This document shows positions 60,371 through 64,000 of a stretch of DNA of 64,000 nt, one piece after another. This DNA comes from JAJYVT01 sp035534455. Its GTDB lineage: Bacteria; Actinomycetota; Acidimicrobiia; Acidimicrobiales; RAAP-2. The notes beneath the pieces are model-generated. The model saw nothing but the letters and a program-made list of their open reading frames with translations. It did no database searches and was not told the origin of the DNA. Both the position numbers and the translations under genes were made by a program. The stretch's first letter is position 1; each line of letters opens with the position of its first letter. The DNA is taken from positions 1-64,000 of the forward strand of contig DATLRV010000011.1 in the NCBI GenBank assembly GCA_035534455.1. The letters run 5' to 3'.

Positions 60371-61591
60371 ATGGCGGCTATGGCGCGCAGGACGGTGTTC
60401 CGGGGAGGCGCCGTGTTCGACGGCACGGGCGCGCCGCCAGCCGAGGCTGACGTGGTCGTCGAAGGGGAACGGATCGTCGACGTCGGGCGCGGCCTCGACG
60501 CCGACGAAGCCGTCGAGCTCGGCGGTGGGACGATCGTGCCGGGGCTGTTCGACTGCCACGTGCACTTCACGTTCTCGGGCAACCTGGACCCGCTCGCGCT
60601 GATGATGCGTCCGTTCTCGCTGCGCTACTACGAGGCGCTCGCCAACATGTCGGCGACCCTGCGGGTGGGGGTGACCTCGGTCCGGGAAGCTTCCGGGGCG
60701 GACCTCGGGATGAAGACCGCCGTCGAGCGGGGGCTCGTACCGGGACCGCGCATGCAGATCTCGATCGCGATGCTGAGCCAGACCGGAGGGCACAACGACC
60801 AGCACGCGCCCTCGGGGGGGTGCTTCGCGTGGGAGCACGCCTTCCCGGGGAACCCGAGTGGCGTCGTCGACGGCCCCGAGGAGATGCGCCAGCGCGTTCG
60901 CGAGCTCATCAGGGAGGGGGCCGATGTCATCAAGGTTGCGACGTCCGGCGGCGTGCTCTCGCCCGGCGACGATCCGAGGCACGGCCATTTCCGCGACGAG
61001 GAGCTCGCCGTGCTCGTCGCCGAGGCGACGGCGGCGGGACGCTACGTCATGGCGCATGCGCAGGCCACCGAGGGGATCAAGACTGCGGTGCGCAACGGGA
61101 TCCGGTCGATCGAGCACGGCATCTTCCTGGAGGACGAGGCGATCTCGATGATGCTCGAACGTGGGACGTGGCTCGTGCCGACGCTGTCCGCCCCCCGCGC
61201 GGTCATCGCGGCCGCCGACTCGGGGACGCGGCTTCCCGAGCCGGTGATCCGCAAGGCACGCGACGTCGTCGACATCCACACCGAGTCCTTCGCCCGGGCA
61301 GTGCGGGCAGGGGTGAAGATCGCGATGGGCACCGACAGTGGCGTCGGCCCCCACGGTCACAACCTCGAGGAGCTGCGTCTCATGGCCGCCCACAGCCTCA
61401 TGGGGCCGCTCGACGCCTGGGTGTCGGCGACGTCGAGCGCGGCGGCTCTCTGTGGCGTCGACCACCAGCTCGGCCGCGTCGCCCCGGGCTTCCTCGCGGA
61501 CCTTGCCGTCGTCGAGGGCGACCTGAGCGACCTCGACGGGTTGACCACACGGATCTCTGGAGTCTGGAAGAGCGGGGTCGCACTGGTCTGA
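60371..61591 (+). CDS. Amidohydrolase (imidazolonepropionase/prolidase-like)
   Basis: A 406-residue metal-dependent hydrolase. The metal site is visible as DCHVHFTFSG (HxH), VIKVATSGGV (bridging Lys), MAHAQATEG, SIEHGIFL and AMGTDSGVGPHGHN (Asp). The composite beta domain surrounds the barrel (VFRGGAVFDGTGAPP at the N-terminus and ADLAVVEGDLSDL at the C-terminus). This branch includes Xaa-Pro dipeptidases and organophosphate-type hydrolases; the substrate cannot be stated. Stand-alone gene; the beta-lactamase-fold gene follows after 125 bases. Confidence 0.9.
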   Translation: MAAMARRTVFRGGAVFDGTGAPPAEADVVVEGERIVDVGRGLDADEAVELGGGTIVPGLFDCHVHFTFSGNLDPLALMMRPFSLRYYEALANMSATLRVGVTSVREASGADLGMKTAVERGLVPGPRMQISIAMLSQTGGHNDQHAPSGGCFAWEHAFPGNPSGVVDGPEEMRQRVRELIREGADVIKVATSGGVLSPGDDPRHGHFRDEELAVLVAEATAAGRYVMAHAQATEGIKTAVRNGIRSIEHGIFLEDEAISMMLERGTWLVPTLSAPRAVIAAADSGTRLPEPVIRKARDVVDIHTESFARAVRAGVKIAMGTDSGVGPHGHNLEELRLMAAHSLMGPLDAWVSATSSAAALCGVDHQLGRVAPGFLADLAVVEGDLSDLDGLTTRISGVWKSGVALV

Positions 61592-61716
61592 TGAGGCGGT
61601 GGTGCCGCAGCGGGACCGGCCTCCGGCGCGGCAGGCGCCGACGCGGCCGCCGATCGGCCTCGACCCCAGGAACCTCGACGCCGCGGGCGGTCCGGTCTCT
61701 GGAAGCATGGCGCCCC

Positions 61717-63114
61717 ATGGCGGCGCCGAGCCCGGATCCGATCGACCATGCCCTCGCTGCCCGGCTGGCCGCGCGCGTCCGTGAAGAGCAGGCCTCGCAG
61801 CGGCTCCCGAGCCTCGTCGTCGGCGCGGCCCGTGCTGGTCGCCTCCAGTGGTGGAGTGCTGCGGGGTCGACCGGCGCACCCGAGGGCCTCCCGAGCGACG
61901 ATACCCATTACCGCATCGGCTCGATCTCGAAGACGTTCGTCGCGGTCTGCGTCCTGCGGCTCCGCGACGAGGGCCGTCTCGACCTGACAGACCCGATCGG
62001 TAGACACGTGCCGGAGCTCGCCGACCTCCCCGGCACGGTGGCGCACCTTCTCTCCCACACTGCCGGGCTTCCCGCGGAGACCCCCGCACCGTGGTGGGAA
62101 CGGGTCGCCGGCTCGGACTTTTCGGCGCTCGTTGCGTCGTCCCTCACCCCCGCACAGCTGCGGTGGCGCCCCGGACGGCGGTTCCACTACTCGAACGTCG
62201 GCTACGCGGTGCTCGGGGAGCTGGTCCGGCGGGTGCGCGGCGCCCCCGTCTTCGACGTCATCGGCGCCGAGCTCCTCGAGCCCCTCGGGATGGCACGGAC
62301 CTCGGTCCGGCCGGTGGCGCCCTACGCGGCGGGCCTGGCCGTGCACCCGCACGCGCCGCTCGTGCTCGCCGAGCCCGAGCACGACGCCGGCGCCATGGCG
62401 CCGGCGGGCCAGCTCTGGTCGACCATCGCGGATCTCGCCCGTTGGTCGGGCGTCCTCGCCGGTGCTTCGGAAGGAGTGCTCTCCGAGGAGACGGCCGCGG
62501 AGATGGCCGAGCCGCTCGCGCTCGCCGACATCCCGGGCCAGCCCTGGACCGGGGCCCACGGTCTCGGCCTGCAGATCCAAAACGTCGACGGCACGAGGCG
62601 GTTCGGGCACGCCGGTGCCATGCCGGGCCACTGGGCGATGCTGCTGGTCGACCAGCGGTCGAAGGACGCGATCGTGGCGCTGGCCAACTCGACGTACCAG
62701 GGGAACCGGCGGGAGCTCTACGACGACCTCTTCGCGATGCTCGCGTCGCGGCACCAGGTCACGCCGTTTGCTCCCGTCGAGCCTGCCGACGATGCCGCCG
62801 TCGAGCTGCTCGGTACGTGGTACTGGGGTCCGGTCGAGCTCCGGCTCTCTCTTTCAGCGGACGGGACCGTCGAGCTGCGCGGCGTGGCCCCGGGCCGAGA
62901 CTGCGACTTCTCGCCCGTCGGGGACGGGACCTACCGGGGGCGCTTCGGCTACTTCGCCGGCGAGCGGCTGGTTCCGGTGCGCCGCGCCGGCGGGACGGTC
63001 TCGCATCTGGACCTCGCGTCGTACGTGCTCACGAGGACGCCCTACGACCCGTCGGCCGCGGTGCCCGGCGGGCTCGACCCCCGCGGGTGGCACGCTCCCG
63101 GGGCGGGCGACTGA
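61717..63114 (+). CDS. Serine beta-lactamase-fold hydrolase (class C/esterase type)
   Basis: A 465-residue protein. SISKTF is the SxxK (catalytic Ser and Lys), YSNVGYAVLGEL the YxN motif and FGHAGAMPGH the third motif in place of KTG. About 110 C-terminal residues form a beta-rich extension (LLGTWYWGPVELRLSLS and onwards). No signal peptide is present, so it is likely a cytoplasmic esterase or peptidase rather than a resistance enzyme. The ATG at 61717 is chosen over the very long upstream frame, which is GC-rich and lacks motifs. Confidence 0.88.
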   Translation: MAAPSPDPIDHALAARLAARVREEQASQRLPSLVVGAARAGRLQWWSAAGSTGAPEGLPSDDTHYRIGSISKTFVAVCVLRLRDEGRLDLTDPIGRHVPELADLPGTVAHLLSHTAGLPAETPAPWWERVAGSDFSALVASSLTPAQLRWRPGRRFHYSNVGYAVLGELVRRVRGAPVFDVIGAELLEPLGMARTSVRPVAPYAAGLAVHPHAPLVLAEPEHDAGAMAPAGQLWSTIADLARWSGVLAGASEGVLSEETAAEMAEPLALADIPGQPWTGAHGLGLQIQNVDGTRRFGHAGAMPGHWAMLLVDQRSKDAIVALANSTYQGNRRELYDDLFAMLASRHQVTPFAPVEPADDAAVELLGTWYWGPVELRLSLSADGTVELRGVAPGRDCDFSPVGDGTYRGRFGYFAGERLVPVRRAGGTVSHLDLASYVLTRTPYDPSAAVPGGLDPRGWHAPGAGD

Positions 63115-63169
63115 GCGGCCGGGGCCCTGCGGGGTTACCGGTGAGCACCCGACGGGTACCGCATCCCGC

Positions 63170-63289
63170 ATGGCAGCACGAGGTCCCACACCCGGGCGTG
63201 GGGACCCCTCGGCGTGCCCGACGCCCCCCGACCTCGAGGCGTACCTCGCAGGAGTCGACTTCCCCGTCGGGCGCGACGACCTGCGCTGA
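63170..63289 (+). pseudogene. DUF2795-like stub
   Basis: A 39-residue frame ending in DLEAYLAGVDFPVGRDDLR, which matches the first helix region of DUF2795 (typically ...YLxGVxYPAxKxDL...), then a stop where the family normally continues for about 40 residues (LVEHA...). It is probably a truncated relic, though short forms could exist. No ribosome-binding site is obvious. Confidence 0.4.
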
Positions 63290-63352
63290 GCCGCCGGTTG
63301 CACGCTCGCGCGCGTTTGCGATAGCGAGAGGCCTCGCCATGGCCTCTCCCCG

Positions 63353-64000
63353 ATGAGCGCGTCCCGGCCGCCCCGTTCGCGACCCGTCGGGCGGTACCCG
63401 GCGCACGCCGCAGGGCGCGGCGCCGGATGGCAGATGCCGCGCTCGTCGGCGGCCCGCCGCCGGCGGCGCACGTTCCTCGTGGTCGTCGTCGTGGTGGTCG
63501 GGCTCGTGGCATGGTTCGTCGCCTCCTCCTTCGGCAGCCCCCCGCCGCCGTCGTCCGCCGGCCACGGCGGCCAGGGGTCGGGCCGGACACCGGGCACGAC
63601 CGACGCCGGCACTCAAGCGTCCCTCGTCGCCCAGGTCGCCCGGTGGCACCTGCCCGGCGGCGTGTCCCGGGCCGGGGCCGTGCCGATCCCGGGGGGAAAG
63701 ATCCTCCTCCTCGGGGGCCTGCTCTCGACAGGGGGGAGCTCCGCCGACGTGGGGGTCCTCGACCCCTCGACGGGGACGCTGACCTCGGTCGCCACCCTCG
63801 CCTCCCGCACGCACGACGCGGCGAGCGCGCTGCTCGGCGGCAGGGCCTTCCTCTTCGGCGGCGGCCAGAGCACACCCTTCGGCACTGTCGAGGCGGTCAC
63901 CGTCCCTTCGCCGGGAGCCACATCGGGCAACGCGTCGGGCGTGGTCACCGGCCAGCTTCCCCAGGCCCGGGCCGACGACTCGGCGGTGACCGTGGGCACG
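63353..64000 (+). CDS. Membrane-anchored Kelch-like protein, truncated by the window end
   Basis: The frame opens at an ATG and stays open to the last base (216 codons). A basic N-terminal tail is followed by one helix (TFLVVVVVVVGLVAWFVASS, about residues 43-62), a Pro/Gly/Ser linker and the start of a beta-propeller: RAGAVPIPGGKILLLGGLLS, VGVLDPSTGTLTSVATL, RTHDAASALLGGRAFLFGGG. The GG-doublets spaced by about 50 residues are Kelch-type. The rest of the protein lies beyond the window. Probably an extracytoplasmic binding protein; function unknown. Confidence 0.75.
   Translation, partial: MSASRPPRSRPVGRYPAHAAGRGAGWQMPRSSAARRRRRTFLVVVVVVVGLVAWFVASSFGSPPPPSSAGHGGQGSGRTPGTTDAGTQASLVAQVARWHLPGGVSRAGAVPIPGGKILLLGGLLSTGGSSADVGVLDPSTGTLTSVATLASRTHDAASALLGGRAFLFGGGQSTPFGTVEAVTVPSPGATSGNASGVVTGQLPQARADDSAVTVGT

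Noticed and set aside
60037..60582. Minus-strand frame in the amidohydrolase leader
   Set aside because: Antisense to the start of the amidohydrolase and without motif support.

Overview
The window is a 64 kb piece of a very GC-rich chromosome that reads as Actinomycetota. Supporting genes are a mycothiol-dependent formaldehyde dehydrogenase, two F420-type luciferase-like oxidoreductases, a PimB-like mannosyltransferase, the decaprenyl-phospho-arabinose genes (ubiA-dprE1-dprE2), the GlgE glycogen pathway, and many GTG starts. Seven or eight genes have no Shine-Dalgarno site but a TANNNT hexamer about 5-8 bases before the start, which suggests leaderless transcription. The mix of families (VC0807-type, COG4705-type, B12-dependent ribonucleotide reductase with inteins) would fit Acidimicrobiia, but that is inference. 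I see no rRNA, tRNA, CRISPR array, insertion sequence or prophage.

Layout. 1-4.4 kb: a CWB2 cell-wall-binding protein lacking a signal peptide, a membrane-anchored LppX-like protein, and an aldehyde dehydrogenase with its DUF779 partner. 4.5-13 kb: a mosaic of intact genes and relics, namely a comB fragment, a COG4705 membrane protein, a molybdopterin oxidoreductase/cytochrome b pair, a plsY/degV relic, a VC0807-type protein with a coding minisatellite, a ChaB-like protein, an NAD-dependent epimerase preceded by a ladder of overlapping micro-ORFs, a quinone oxidoreductase and a topoisomerase IB fragment. 12.6-14.4 kb: an AidB-like acyl-CoA dehydrogenase. 14.4-25.8 kb: the glgE, treS-mak fusion, malQ, glgB, glgX operon, in which each gene overlaps the next by four bases. 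Facing it (25.8-26.4 kb) is a protein built of several CsrA-like modules. 26.4-30.4 kb: an F420 oxidoreductase and the arabinan-precursor operon. 30.6-34.7 kb: a ferric-iron-type ABC importer. 35-40 kb: a DapA-like lyase, MscR, a Nudix hydrolase and a two-component system. 39.9-49.8 kb: a cytochrome b/phosphodiester glycosidase pair, several small conserved proteins, PimB-like transferase, ROK glucokinase, a luciferase-like oxidoreductase and a marR-TM-esterase operon. 49.9-53.6 kb: an SMP-30 lactonase, a PlsC acyltransferase and a FadD-type acyl-CoA ligase. 53.7-58.5 kb: nrdJ with two inteins and a paired NrdR operator. 58.6-64 kb: a frameshifted small gene, an ArsR-AHSA1 pair, an amidohydrolase, a beta-lactamase-fold protein, a DUF2795 stub and a Kelch-like protein cut by the window end.

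The best leads are the multi-CsrA protein beside the glycogen operon, the doubly intein-interrupted ribonucleotide reductase behind two NrdR boxes 31 bp apart, the micro-ORF ladder at 10746-10791, and the Ala at the benzothiazinone-target position of DprE1. All functions are read from sequence motifs; no database search was possible.
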